This document shows, in pieces, positions 26,990 to 35,691 of a DNA stretch of 64,000 nt. The notes under the pieces are model-generated. The model ran no database searches. It worked only from the letters and a program-made list of their open reading frames with translations, and was not told the DNA's origin. Position 1 is the first letter of the stretch; each line of letters starts with the position of its first letter. A program made the position numbers and the translations under genes. The DNA lies in assembly GCA_000824845.1 (NCBI GenBank), contig CCNC01000090.1, forward strand, positions 36,547 through 100,546. Direction: 5' to 3'. The DNA comes from Mesorhizobium sp. ORS 3359. Its GTDB lineage: Bacteria > Pseudomonadota > Alphaproteobacteria > Rhizobiales > Rhizobiaceae.

Positions 26990-27181
26990 GCGGCTCCGAT
27001 ACCCATTCTGACGGAAAATCCTACCGCGAATTGCCGGCGTTCACGCAAAAAATTCGCCTCGCGCAGGCCATGACCATCATCGCGAGCGTTTAATCGGCGT
27101 CATGATGGTGCTACGCTTTTGGAGCCGGCAACGGCCAGCCGCAGGCCGGCTACGGTTTTCAAAAAAGGGTAGGGATATGTC

Positions 27182-27841
27182 ATGAGTCTTCGTATCAACG
27201 ATGTCGCGCCGGATTTCACGGCTGAGACCACGCAGGGCACCATCAAGTTCCATGACTGGATCGGCGACGGCTGGGCGGTGCTGTTCAGCCATCCGAAGAA
27301 TTTCACGCCGGTCTGCACCACCGAGCTCGGCACCATGGCCGGTCTCGAGGGCGAGTTCAAAAAGCGCAATGTCAAGATCATCGGCATCTCGGTCGATCCG
27401 GTGTCGAGCCACGAGAAGTGGCAGGCCGACATCAAGACCGCCACCGGCCATACGGTGCACTATCCGCTGATCGGCGACAAAGACCTTCACGTCGCCAAGC
27501 TCTATGAAATGCTGCCGGCGGGCGCCGGCGAGAGCTCGGAAGGCCGCACGCCGGCGGATAATGCCACGGTGCGTTCGGTCTATGTCATAGGCCCGGACAA
27601 GAAGATCAAGCTGGTGCTGACCTATCCGATGACCACGGGGCGCAACTTCGACGAGATCCTGCGCGTCATCGATTCCATCCAGCTGACCGCCAGGCACCAG
27701 GTGGCGACGCCGGCCAACTGGAAGCAGGGCGACGACGTGATCATCACCGCCGCCGTCTCCAACGAGGATGCGATCAAGCGCTTTGGGGCGTACGAAACCG
27801 TTCTTCCTTACCTCAGGAAGACCAAGCAGCCGACGGCATGA
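27182..27841 (+). CDS. 1-Cys peroxiredoxin (Prx6 type)
   Basis: 219 residues. FSHPKNFTPVCTTELG has the peroxidatic Cys45 with the conserved P and T; no resolving Cys follows, so it is the 1-Cys form. The longer C-terminal part (ATPANWKQGDDVIITAAVSNEDA) is the Prx6-specific dimer arm. It reduces peroxides in the cytosol. The ATG at 27182 has GGGTAGGGA upstream. The 192 bases before it hold no gene. Confidence 0.92.
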   Translation: MSLRINDVAPDFTAETTQGTIKFHDWIGDGWAVLFSHPKNFTPVCTTELGTMAGLEGEFKKRNVKIIGISVDPVSSHEKWQADIKTATGHTVHYPLIGDKDLHVAKLYEMLPAGAGESSEGRTPADNATVRSVYVIGPDKKIKLVLTYPMTTGRNFDEILRVIDSIQLTARHQVATPANWKQGDDVIITAAVSNEDAIKRFGAYETVLPYLRKTKQPTA

Positions 27842-27846
27842 TTTTT

Positions 27847-28022
27847 CCTTCTCCCCGTTCACGGGGAGAAGGTGCCCGAAGGGCGGATGAGGGGCGGCGC
27901 GGCGTTCGAAGGGACCGCGCCGAAACCTTCCCCGGATCGTTCTGAAGAGAAAACCTTGCAGCGTCGGCGCTGCCCCTCATTGTCCTGCCGGACATTTCTC
28001 CCCGTATAGTGACGGGGAGAAA
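27847..28022. repeat. 176-bp mosaic repeat flanked by CTCCCCGT hairpins
   Basis: The left end is a perfect hairpin, CCTTCTCCCCGT (27847-27858) with ACGGGGAGAAGG (27861-27872). The right end is TTTCTCCCCGT (27995-28005) with ACGGGGAGAAA (28012-28022). GGATGAGGGGC and GCCCCTCATT inside are also inverted, so the whole unit can fold on itself. Elements of this sequence are typical of rhizobial intergenic regions. Confidence 0.75.
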
Positions 28023-28047
28023 GGGCTGGTTCGCCGCCTTCGCCAAT

Positions 28048-28084
28048 AAAAAACGGCGGCGCCAAGTCATGGCGCCGCCGTTTT
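28048..28084 (-). terminator. terminator of rpoH
   Basis: A perfect 15-bp stem, AAAACGGCGGCGCCA (28050-28064) and TGGCGCCGCCGTTTT (28070-28084), loop AGTCA, with a T-run on the minus strand. Confidence 0.9.
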
Positions 28085-28106
28085 GTCGTTGCTCTTTGCG
28101 GTGGCT

Positions 28107-29018
28107 TTACACCGCCGGCTGCGCTTCGATGGTGCGCAGCGCCTGCATCTGGCGCTTGGCGGCGGCCTTGACCGCGTCCTGCACCTTCTCGAAGGCGCGC
28201 ACCTCGATCTGGCGCACGCGCTCGCGGCTGATGTCGAACTCGGCCGAGAGCTCTTCCAGCGTCAGCGGCTCTTCGGCAAGGCGGCGCGCCTCGAAGATGC
28301 GCCGCTCGCGGTCGTTGAGCACCGACAGAGCGCCCGACAGCATGGCGCGCCGGCTTTCCAGCTCGTCCTGCTCGATCAGCATCTCTTCCTGGCTTTCGTG
28401 GTCGTCGACCAGCCAGTCCTGCCATTCGCCGGACTCGCCCTCGCTCGCCCGGATCGGGGCGTTGAGCGAGGCGTCGCCCGACAGGCGGCGGTTCATCGAC
28501 ACCACTTCCGCCTCGGAAACGTTGAGGCGGGTGGCGATCTCGGCAATCTGGTCGGGCTTCAGGTCGCCATCATCGAGCGCCTGGATCTTGCCCTTCACCT
28601 TGCGCAGATTGAAGAACAGACGCTTCTGGTTGGCGGTGGTGCCCATCTTGACCAGGCTCCACGAGCGCAGGATGTATTCCTGGATCGAGGCCTTGATCCA
28701 CCACATGGCATAGGTGGCGAGCCGGAAACCACGCTCCGGTTCGAATTTCTTCACGGCCTGCATGAGGCCGACATTGCCTTCCGAGATCACCTCGCCGATC
28801 GGCAGGCCGTAGCCGCGATAGCCCATGGCGATCTTGGCGACGAGCCGCAAATGGCTGGTGACGAGCTTGTGGGCAGCCGTGGTGTCCTGATGCTCGGCGT
28901 AGCGTTTCGCGAGCATGTACTCTTCCTGCGGCTGAAGCATCGGAAAGCGGCGGATTTCTTCCAGGTAACGGGCGAGACCGCCTTCACCGGAAACAATACT
29001 GGGTAATGATTGGGCCAT
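28107..29018 (-). CDS. rpoH: RNA polymerase heat-shock sigma factor RpoH
   Basis: 303 residues. Region 2 reads LVTSHLRLVAKIAMGYRGYGLP and FEPERGFRLATYAMWWIKASIQEYILRSWSLVK, with the QKRLFFNLR box that is specific to RpoH; region 4 reads LTLEELSAEFDISRERVRQIEVRAFEKVQ. It directs polymerase to heat-shock promoters. The ATG at 29018 gives the normal MAQSLPS start, with GGGGGC upstream; 18 earlier codons are rejected. Confidence 0.95.
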   Translation of the reverse strand: MAQSLPSIVSGEGGLARYLEEIRRFPMLQPQEEYMLAKRYAEHQDTTAAHKLVTSHLRLVAKIAMGYRGYGLPIGEVISEGNVGLMQAVKKFEPERGFRLATYAMWWIKASIQEYILRSWSLVKMGTTANQKRLFFNLRKVKGKIQALDDGDLKPDQIAEIATRLNVSEAEVVSMNRRLSGDASLNAPIRASEGESGEWQDWLVDDHESQEEMLIEQDELESRRAMLSGALSVLNDRERRIFEARRLAEEPLTLEELSAEFDISRERVRQIEVRAFEKVQDAVKAAAKRQMQALRTIEAQPAV

Positions 29019-29234
29019 GATAGCGCCCCCTCTCTCTTTGGAGTGGATGCCCCCGAAACGCGGCGGGCACACGCCACGGATGCCAAAGGCTCATCCGCGA
29101 CAACCTCTATATATAGGAACAAAACCAGAAAAGACAGGCATTTGTTCAACGCTAAACAGTCTGTCACGCTGAAGTGAACAACGCCGGTCAGGTTTTTTGA
29201 TGGCTGGTTTGCAGCTTGTTGGTGGCGGGTCGGT

Positions 29235-30299
29235 TCAAAGTTTTCGGAAGTCGCCGACGAGTTCCTCCATGTCTCCCGGTATCGGCGCTTCGAACCTCAT
29301 CGTTAGATGGGTGGTCGGATGCTCGAATTCAAGGAGCCAGGCATGCAGGGCCTGCCGTGGAAAGGCTTTGACCTTGGTCTTCAAGGGTTCCGGCAGCCGG
29401 TTGGCCTTGGTGCGGAAGGCCTGGCCGTAATCCGGATCTCCGACAACCGGATGGCCGATATGGGCCATGTGCACGCGGATCTGGTGGGTGCGGCCGGTCT
29501 CCAGCCGGCATTCGATGAGGCTCGCGGTGGCGAAAGCCTGCTGTCCCTCGCCGAAGCGCTCGACGACGCTGAAATGGGTGACGGCATGGCGGGCATCGTC
29601 GCGGCCCTCGGGAACGACCGCGCGGCGCACGCGGTCGGCGGCTCGGCCGAGATGGGCGTCGATCGTGCCGGTCGGCCGCTGCGGAATGCCCCAGACCAGC
29701 GCCAGATAGGCGCGCTCGAGATCGCCGGTGCGGCCGTGATCGGCAAAGGCTTCCGACAGGGCCTTGTGCGCCCGGTCGGTCTTGGCCACGACCATGACGC
29801 CGCTGGTCTCCTTGTCCAACCGGTGGACGATACCAGGCCGTTTGACGCCGCCGATGCCGGACAGGCTGTCGCCGCAATGATGGATCAGCGCATTGACCAG
29901 CGTGCCGGTCCAGTTGCCGGCGCCGGGATGCACGACCAGCCCCGCCGGCTTGCTGATGACAATCAGCTCGTCGTCCTCGTAGAGGATGTCGAGGGGAATG
30001 TCCTCGCCCTGCGGTTCGGCTGGCTCGGGCGCGGGCACCAGAATCTCGATCCGTTCACCGGCGATCAGCTTGCGCTTAGCTTCCAGCACCGGCTTGCCGG
30101 CGATGGAGACGGCGCCCTGTTTGATCAGCGCCTGCACGCGGCTGCGCGAAAGCTCCGGCCCGAGCCTGGCGGCGAGCCACTGGTCGAGGCGCTGCCCGGC
30201 GGCATCGGGGCCGGCTTCGAGCGCGACAGCTTCGCCGGATTCCTCGTCCGTCAATTCGTCCTCTATCAATATCGGGGTCTCTTCGTTATGAGCGCTCAT
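29235..30299 (-). CDS. rluD: 23S rRNA pseudouridine synthase, RluA/RluD family
   Basis: 354 residues. An S4 RNA-binding domain (RLDQWLAARLGPELSRSRVQALIKQGAVSIAG) precedes the catalytic core with HRLDKETSGVMVVAKT, whose Asp forms the covalent intermediate, and ETGRTHQIRVHMAHIGHPVVGD. It modifies uridines of helix 69 in 23S rRNA if it is RluD proper; substrate within the family is inferred from size. Divergent from the DUF6476 gene with 26 bases between. Confidence 0.9.
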   Translation of the reverse strand: MSAHNEETPILIEDELTDEESGEAVALEAGPDAAGQRLDQWLAARLGPELSRSRVQALIKQGAVSIAGKPVLEAKRKLIAGERIEILVPAPEPAEPQGEDIPLDILYEDDELIVISKPAGLVVHPGAGNWTGTLVNALIHHCGDSLSGIGGVKRPGIVHRLDKETSGVMVVAKTDRAHKALSEAFADHGRTGDLERAYLALVWGIPQRPTGTIDAHLGRAADRVRRAVVPEGRDDARHAVTHFSVVERFGEGQQAFATASLIECRLETGRTHQIRVHMAHIGHPVVGDPDYGQAFRTKANRLPEPLKTKVKAFPRQALHAWLLEFEHPTTHLTMRFEAPIPGDMEELVGDFRKL

Positions 30300-30325
30300 C
30301 GAAACCCGTTGCGGATTGTTTAGCC

Positions 30326-30709
30326 ATGGCCCGGCCGGTCGCCGAAGAAGACGAGGAAAAGCCGCTCGACCCCGCGGCCGAGAATGTGCGCCGCAAGCTC
30401 GTCCGCTTCATGATCGTCAATCTCGGCCTTCTGTTCCTCGCCCTTATGGTGGTGATCGGCGCGCTTGTCTACAAAGCGCGCAACGCGCCGGTGGCCGGAC
30501 CGGCTCCCGCCGGCGACGTCCAGCCTCCGGCCGGCGCGCCGCTGTCGGGCGACATCGTGCTGCCTGTCGGCGCCAAGGTGATCAGCCAGTCGCTCTCCGG
30601 CAACCGCCTGTCGATCGACGCCGAGCTTGCCGACGGCAGCCGGTCGATCTTCGTCTACGACATCGCCGAGCGCCGCATCATCGGCCAGTTCGCGATTCGC
30701 AACAAATGA
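30326..30709 (+). CDS. DUF6476-type small membrane-anchored protein
   Basis: 127 residues. One transmembrane helix at about residues 29-48 (MIVNLGLLFLALMVVIGALVY) places the acidic N-terminus in the cytosol and a Pro/Ala-rich linker plus a small C-terminal domain (ISQSLSGNRLSIDAELADGSRSIFVYDIAERRI) outside. This gene is regularly found beside rluD in alphaproteobacteria. Function unknown. Its stop overlaps the VOC gene start (ATGA). Confidence 0.78.
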   Translation: MARPVAEEDEEKPLDPAAENVRRKLVRFMIVNLGLLFLALMVVIGALVYKARNAPVAGPAPAGDVQPPAGAPLSGDIVLPVGAKVISQSLSGNRLSIDAELADGSRSIFVYDIAERRIIGQFAIRNK

Positions 30710-31119
30710 GCGGCTTTGCCGAACGCCGCAGTGTTGCGACCGTCGCGCTCGTCGTCGGCAATTACGACGAAGCGATCGCCTGGTATGTCGAGCGGCTCGG
30801 CTTCGTGCTCATCGAGGATGTCGACCTTGGCGGCGGCAAGCGCTGGGTCACCGTCGCGCCGGCCAAGGGCCAGGGCGCGCGGCTGCTGCTGGCGGAAGCT
30901 TCCGGCGAGGAGCAGGCCGGCCGCATCGGCAACCAGACGGGCGGCCGGGTCTTTCTCTTTCTCGAAACCGACGATTTTTCCCGCGACCACCAGGCGATGC
31001 TGGCGAAGGGCGTCGAGTTCCGCGAGGTGCCGCGCCACGAAGCCTATGGCACGGTGGCGGTCTTTTCCGATCTCTACGGCAATCTCTGGGACCTGATCGA
31101 GCCGAAACGGCAGTCCTGA
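30706..31119 (+). CDS. VOC-fold (glyoxalase/bleomycin-resistance) protein
   Basis: 137 residues, one VOC module pair: VATVALVVGNYDEAIAWYVERLGFVLIEDVDLGGGKRWVTV and VFLFLETDDFSRDHQAMLAKGVEF ... VAVFSDLYGNLWDLIEP. The C-terminal GNLWDLIE holds the metal Glu; the usual first metal ligand position is not a His here. Translationally coupled to the DUF6476 gene by a four-base overlap. Enzyme activity unknown. Confidence 0.85.
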   Translation: MSGFAERRSVATVALVVGNYDEAIAWYVERLGFVLIEDVDLGGGKRWVTVAPAKGQGARLLLAEASGEEQAGRIGNQTGGRVFLFLETDDFSRDHQAMLAKGVEFREVPRHEAYGTVAVFSDLYGNLWDLIEPKRQS

Positions 31120-31204
31120 CACAGCCAATCCGTAAAGTGGTTCGGGTGCCAGAAACCCCAGTTGCTTTTTCGCGGCCGCCAGCCTATGTAGCCGGTTCTT
31201 GAGC

Positions 31205-31279
31205 GCGCCCATCGTCTAGCGGTCAGGACACCGCCCTCTCACGGCGGGAACAGGGGTTCGATTCCCCTTGGGCGTACCA
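31205..31279 (+). tRNA. tRNA-Glu (CTC)
   Basis: A 75-base cloverleaf with encoded CCA. The acceptor stem GCGCCCA pairs with TGGGCGT, the anticodon stem CCGCC/GGCGG encloses CTCTCAC with anticodon CTC (Glu), and the T arm is AGGGGTTCGATTCCCCT. The region downstream is a run of damaged accessory genes, so the tRNA 3' end may have been an integration site. Confidence 0.93.
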
Positions 31280-31322
31280 AGCTTCTGAAAACCCGACTTT
31301 CGAAAAGACTCCAGCAGGCGGA

Positions 31323-31577
31323 TCACTCCGCAGCAAGGGCGATGGCGGCAGCGAAACCGGCTTCGGTTCTTTCGCGTGATGCCTGCTCCAACAACCTCGA
31401 TAAGTGCTGGAGGTGCATCGATTGCGCATCTTCAAGCAGTCGCAGAAAGGTGGATGCCTTGCCCCGCGGCAACCGGCGGCGCTTCAGCGCGGCGATGCGC
31501 GCCCGCTGGCACTTGATGTGCCGCTCCGCTTGCAGAACGTGCCGTTCCGCCATCTGGATGTCGTCAGCCAGTGCCAT
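31323..31577 (-). CDS. small coiled-coil hypothetical protein
   Basis: 84 residues, highly helical and charged: MALADDIQMAERHVLQAERHIKCQRARIAALKRRRLPRG then TFLRLLEDAQSMHLQHLSRLLEQASRERTEAG. The pattern ERHV..xERHI..QR..I..L recurs in rhizobial hypothetical proteins. No enzymatic motif. The ATG at 31577 is preferred to the TTG just before it. Its direction is opposite to the tRNA, 44 bases from it. Confidence 0.62.
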   Translation of the reverse strand: MALADDIQMAERHVLQAERHIKCQRARIAALKRRRLPRGKASTFLRLLEDAQSMHLQHLSRLLEQASRERTEAGFAAAIALAAE

Positions 31578-32083
31578 CAACCGCTAAACGGTCACTGCGG
31601 GCAGAGAGTTCCTTAGGGGTCACCATCGTCAAGCGGAAAATGGCGGAAATCCGCCGTTTCGGACGATTTGGCCAAAGTCGTCCCCACTTTTCGTCCCACA
31701 CTTTTGCGGCTTTAGTGGCACCGATCGGCATGTCCTCGGATCACGTCGCGATTTTTTGCGCTAAAGGGTGCCAAGTTCGATATCTTATCGACCGCTTTTC
31801 GGCGTTTGCCGACGGGCAGCTTTTGGGGTCCGCTTCGCCGCCGGAATGTCTGAGATCGGGTGGTTAGCGGAACGTCCGGTTGTGGGTGGAAAGCAGGCGC
31901 TAAACCACTCCACCAGCCTCTGTAACCAGACCGATCGCGCCATCGTATATGCCGTAACTGCACTCAAAACTGGTACAGAGAATCCGCGTGTGCAGGTGGT
32001 TCGGGTCACGCCAATGCAACCTCTTTTTGATCGCTGATCTAAGCTCGTCACCGGCCCGCAGCACAGTTTCAGGACGTCTTTTG
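31578..32083. other. gene-free, lower-GC stretch after tRNA-Glu
   Basis: No convincing coding frame on either strand. Small dyads are present: GGCGGA-AA-TCCGCC (31642-31655) and an imperfect one, GGACGATTTGG facing CCAAAGTCGTCC (about 31661-31683). GC content is visibly lower than in neighbouring genes. It may be residue of an inserted element. Confidence 0.5.
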
Positions 32084-32550
32084 ATGGAGAACGAGATGCT
32101 TCGAGGGGGATGCCGCTGTGGAGCGGTGACGTATCAAATAGCGTTGGAGGATCTGCCGGCGAGTTACGCCTGCCACTGCGAAGATTGTCAGACGTGGAGT
32201 GGAAGTGCCTTCGCGCTGCACGCCACGCTACCTGAGTCAGCTATCTGCTTCCAGGCGCGGCCACGACCTTCGCTTTGAACGGCGCGGAACAGGCCGCCTC
32301 AGAGCATATCGGGTGTGAGGCTTGCATGACCCGCCTTGCCAATCGTAACTCGGCCGTTCCCGGAATGCTGATACTTCGTGCGGGGACGCTCGTCCGGAGT
32401 AGGGAGATCGAACCCTACGTGCATATCTGGACTTCTCGCAAACAGCCTCGGATCGCTTTGCCGGCTAACGCTCAGGCGTTTCATCGCACTCCTACACCCG
32501 CAGAGTTTCAAGCGGTTGTAGCGACCGCCGCGGAAGGACGGCGGCCCTGA
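32084..32550 (+). pseudogene. GFA-family (glutathione-dependent formaldehyde-activating-like) gene, frameshifted
   Basis: The first frame reads MLRGGCRCGAVTYQIALEDL ... ASYACHCEDCQTWSG and SAFALHATLPESAI, the zinc-binding first half of a GFA/CENP-V domain, then stops at 32278. The second frame takes up the family sequence at about 32250 with GAATTFALNGAEQAASEHIG, CEACMTRLANRNSAVPGM and HIWTSRKQPRIALP, to a stop at 32550. One base is gained or lost near 32245. If intact it would be a 150-residue zinc protein. GGAGA precedes the ATG at 32096. Confidence 0.8.
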
Positions 32551-32705
32551 GGTGGCGGACGACATCGCGAAGCGCTGCCCGCCCTCCCGAAAAGGATGGT
32601 TAAACGGGAAGGATTGTAGGTGCTCTGCGACCGCCCGAGCTTCGGGAGTAGAGATTTGATCTGATGTTTGCGACAAGCCGGCAAGCGCATGAATGTGGCT
32701 GACAC

Positions 32706-34016
32706 TCAGCCAACAGTGGAGTTCAACTGCTTTTCCATAACAACAAGTTCCAGGTCGGGGCGCAGCGGATGACCGACCGAAGGGTCGTCGTAGGGGAATG
32801 CTAGAGTTTCACCCGTCAGCTCGTATCCACGCCGGCGATGCCAAGCGATCAATGCCTCACGCTGCCGGATCACCTCCATTCGCATCCGTGGCGCCCCAGC
32901 CGCCGCGGCCTGTCGCTCGACCTCCTGCTTGATCAACTTTCCGATGCCCGCGGTCTGCTCGTCCGGAGCCACGGCGAGCATCGACGTATGCCACGCGCCA
33001 TCGTCGTCTATCGCGATGTTGATGCAGCCGGAGATCGCGCCATCCGTCAACCGGCGCAGCAGAAGAATGCGTCCCCGCGCGATGAGCGCACGAACGCCCG
33101 CCTCGCCGATGCGCGGTCCATCAAGCAATCCACGCTCGTTGGTCCATCCCTCAACTGCGCCATTGGCCCTGTATGCCCCGTTCACGACTGACGCTATTGC
33201 AGCGGCATCGCCCGCCACGGCATCAACGAAACGCAATTTTTCGGCGACATGCGCGACGATGCCGGTCTGGCCCGGCGCGACGTCATCCGCCATGGTGTGG
33301 CGATCGGGGAAATCGCCTCCATTCTGCGCACGGAACGGGATTGGCGCGTCGGTGAACAGCCCGGCGAGTCGCGCGCGCCAGCCCGCCTTGATCGCCTCGA
33401 CCTCCTCGGCGGTGGAGACATGGCCGGCGCTGTAGACAGCGTGCGTGGGCAGTACATCCATGCCCGGATAGAAGAGCGCGCCGTGGGTCAGCGGAAAGAG
33501 CAGCTGCTCAATCGGCGCGTTGATCCCGCGCGGGCCATAGTCCGCCACAGGTCCACCGGCCTGAACATTTACCAGCGCGCGCTTGCCCTTCAGGATGCCG
33601 TCCCCGAAGCGAAACTCGTTGGTGCCGTTCTGGTAGCCATAAGCGAAACCAAAGGCATAGACGCGTTCGATCCAGCCCTTCAGGATCGCGGGCACGCCGT
33701 ACCACCACAGCGGGAACTGCAGGATGACCGCGTCCGCGGCAAGGAGTTTGGCCTGTTCGGCGACAACATCCGGCGTCTGGTTGCCGGTCACATAGGCATG
33801 GCCCGATTCCATGATGAACGACAGCCGGTCGGGATTGGTGCGGACGGGAAAGTCGTCGGCGTCGAACACTGCTTTCCACTTCATACCGTAAAGTTCGGAT
33901 TGCACGATCTCGTGTCCGGCGGCGCCAAGCGTCTCGACAGTAACATCGACCAACTGCCGGGTGAGCGACGTTGGTTCGGGGTGCGCAGATACAATAAGGA
34001 TATTCTTCTTCATCAT
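32706..34016 (-). CDS. fusion of NAD(P)H quinone reductase and GNAT acetyltransferase
   Basis: 436 residues in one uninterrupted frame. Residues 1-250 are a flavodoxin-fold quinone reductase of the MdaB/YwrO kind: NILIVSAHPEPTSLTRQL, LQFPLWWYGVPAILKGWIERV, FAYGYQNG, and the C-terminal QNGGDFPDRHTMADDVAPG. Residues 260-436 are a GNAT domain: VDAVAGDAAAIASVVNGAYR, LLDGPRIGEAGVRALI, SMLAVAPDEQTAGIGKLIKQEVERQA (acetyl-CoA loop region) and AWHRRRGYELTGE. FMN-dependent quinone reduction and acetyl transfer may act in one detoxification path; this is inferred. Divergent to nothing; EthD gene lies upstream on the same strand. Confidence 0.85.
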   Translation of the reverse strand: MMKKNILIVSAHPEPTSLTRQLVDVTVETLGAAGHEIVQSELYGMKWKAVFDADDFPVRTNPDRLSFIMESGHAYVTGNQTPDVVAEQAKLLAADAVILQFPLWWYGVPAILKGWIERVYAFGFAYGYQNGTNEFRFGDGILKGKRALVNVQAGGPVADYGPRGINAPIEQLLFPLTHGALFYPGMDVLPTHAVYSAGHVSTAEEVEAIKAGWRARLAGLFTDAPIPFRAQNGGDFPDRHTMADDVAPGQTGIVAHVAEKLRFVDAVAGDAAAIASVVNGAYRANGAVEGWTNERGLLDGPRIGEAGVRALIARGRILLLRRLTDGAISGCINIAIDDDGAWHTSMLAVAPDEQTAGIGKLIKQEVERQAAAAGAPRMRMEVIRQREALIAWHRRRGYELTGETLAFPYDDPSVGHPLRPDLELVVMEKQLNSTVG

Positions 34017-34053
34017 GCTTCTCTGGTCTCGATCGTGGAGTGTGGGGGGCGCT

Positions 34054-34474
34054 TCAGCGCTCGCTGGGATCTACCCAAGCCAACGGCTTCACCGGATCAT
34101 CAAGCTCGGTATGGGCCAGCGCGTTGGTGAAGTTGGAGATGATCTTTGCGTCGGCCATCAACGTCGCGACGCTCACATTCCCGAGCTGAACGACCGGCGC
34201 GATGTCGGTGTAGTTCTGTACGTCGCCGTGAATTTCGGCCGCGTGCGCGTGGCATGCTTTTTGGAAGCTGTCCGGCGACTCGAACAGCGCGCGAAACGCG
34301 GCGATGTAGGGCGCGGGGGCACCCGGCTGCGCCGCCAAGGCCGGTCTCGACGATCACCCCTCTGACGGCGTCGCCAAGCAGGCCCAGGGCCAAGGGCGCA
34401 TGTTTCTCGACATAACAGGCGGCATCGAAGCGTGCCCGCTCAGTATTGGGATAAAGAAAACTGACGATGATCAT
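34054..34474 (-). pseudogene. EthD-domain gene, frameshifted
   Basis: The start MIIVSFLYPNTERARFDAAC then YVEKHAPLALGLLGDAVRGV runs into the wrong frame after GLGGAAG. The family sequence continues in another frame with PGAPAPYIAAFRALFESPDS, CHAHAAEIHGDVQNYTDIAP and ends at 34054. A single-base change near 34335 would restore a 135-140 residue EthD protein. AGGCAAGG precedes the ATG at 34474. It is divergent to a LysR gene that would have been its regulator, and 37 bases from the fusion gene downstream. Confidence 0.78.
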
Positions 34475-34583
34475 CCTTGCCTCCCGCGGGAGGGATTGGT
34501 GAAGCTCCCGCGTCGAGGCTTGCAGGATGAAGGCTTTTCAGCCATATTTGAAATCGATTATATTTTGCCCGGAAATAAATGTG

Positions 34584-35507
34584 GTGGATACCAGCCGCAT
34601 CGACCTCAACCTTCTGGTAACCCTCGAAGTGTTGCTCGCCGAACGGAACGTCACCAAGGCGGCGGCGAAGCTGCATCTCAGCCAGCCGGCAGTCAGTGCG
34701 CAACTCGCGCGGCTGCGGGATTTGTTCGACGATCCGTTGCTTCTTCCTGCCCAGCGCGGAATGACCCCGACCGCCAAGGCAACAGAACTCGCCCCACAAT
34801 TGCGCGAGGCGTTGGATCGGGTGCGCTCGACACTGCAGTCCCACAGGGACTTCGATCCCGAAACGGCGCAACTCGCTGTTTCGATCGCTTGCTCGGATTA
34901 TGTCCAGGCAGCCGTTGTGATGCCGCTCGTCTTGGCGCTCCGGCGGATAGCGCCAGGCGTGCGCGTGGCGGTTTGGCACCTGTCCCCCGCCCTCATGGAG
35001 CAGCAGTTGGCGAACGGCGATATCGATTTGGTGATCGCCACACCCGATCCCGCGATGCCGCATCTACGTGCATGTCATCTTTACGACGAAACATATGTCC
35101 TCATCGGCAGGCAAGGCCACCCGGATCTGAAGCCTGGGCTGACGATCGAGAACTATGTCAGGCTGGAACATATCGTCGTCTCACGGCGAGGCGGCAATTT
35201 CGAGACACCAGTTGACGACGCCTTGGGAGTTCTCGGTTATCGGCGCAATGTCGTCATGTCAGCGGGCTCGTTCTTGTTCATTCCCGAAATTGTTTCCAGC
35301 AGCGATCTTGTCGCTCTCGTACCCAGGCGGCTGTTTCGTGCCCAATCGGAAAGGCTGATGATCATCGATCTGCCCTGGCTGAGCGAGCGGTTCGATATCG
35401 GCTTGATCTGGCACGAGCGTTGTCACGGCCATGCCGGGCAGCGCTGGGTTCGCGAATTGATCGGAAAGCTGATGGCCGAGGGCGAAGACGACGCGCCGCG
35501 CGCCTAG
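34584..35507 (+). CDS. LysR-family transcriptional regulator
   Basis: About 307 residues. The HTH reads LVTLEVLLAERNVTKAAAKLHLSQPAVSAQLARLRDLFDDPLL, followed by a substrate-binding domain (LAVSIACSDYVQAAVVMPL, GDIDLVIATPDP, LVALVPRRLF). The GTG at 34584 gives the expected VDTSRIDLNLLVTLE start and leaves 109 bases of divergent promoter space; an ATG at 34527 would take half of that space and has no well-placed site. Probable regulator of the divergent EthD and fusion genes. Confidence 0.83.
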   Translation: MDTSRIDLNLLVTLEVLLAERNVTKAAAKLHLSQPAVSAQLARLRDLFDDPLLLPAQRGMTPTAKATELAPQLREALDRVRSTLQSHRDFDPETAQLAVSIACSDYVQAAVVMPLVLALRRIAPGVRVAVWHLSPALMEQQLANGDIDLVIATPDPAMPHLRACHLYDETYVLIGRQGHPDLKPGLTIENYVRLEHIVVSRRGGNFETPVDDALGVLGYRRNVVMSAGSFLFIPEIVSSSDLVALVPRRLFRAQSERLMIIDLPWLSERFDIGLIWHERCHGHAGQRWVRELIGKLMAEGEDDAPRA

Positions 35508-35691
35508 ACCAATCGGGCAGCGACCGGTTTCCGCAATCGCCGAGGCTATCGAGTTCGCCGCTGCTTCACAACCTGGGCCGGTCCGAAGAACGCCCGCACC
35601 AGCTCGGCTCCTCGGAAAATCGGGTTGTTGAGCTGAGCCAACGAACCCGGCCCTCAGTTTCCTCAGCGCGGCCCTACACCGCGAGAAGGGG

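Noticed and set aside
26990..27181. possible 6S RNA after zapA
   Set aside because: The position is classical, but I could not find the long rod with central bulge expected; only a short ACCATCAT/ATGATGGT stem was seen.
32084..34474. programmed frameshifting in the GFA and EthD genes
   Set aside because: No slippery heptamer or downstream structure was seen at the shift points; mutation or read error is simpler.
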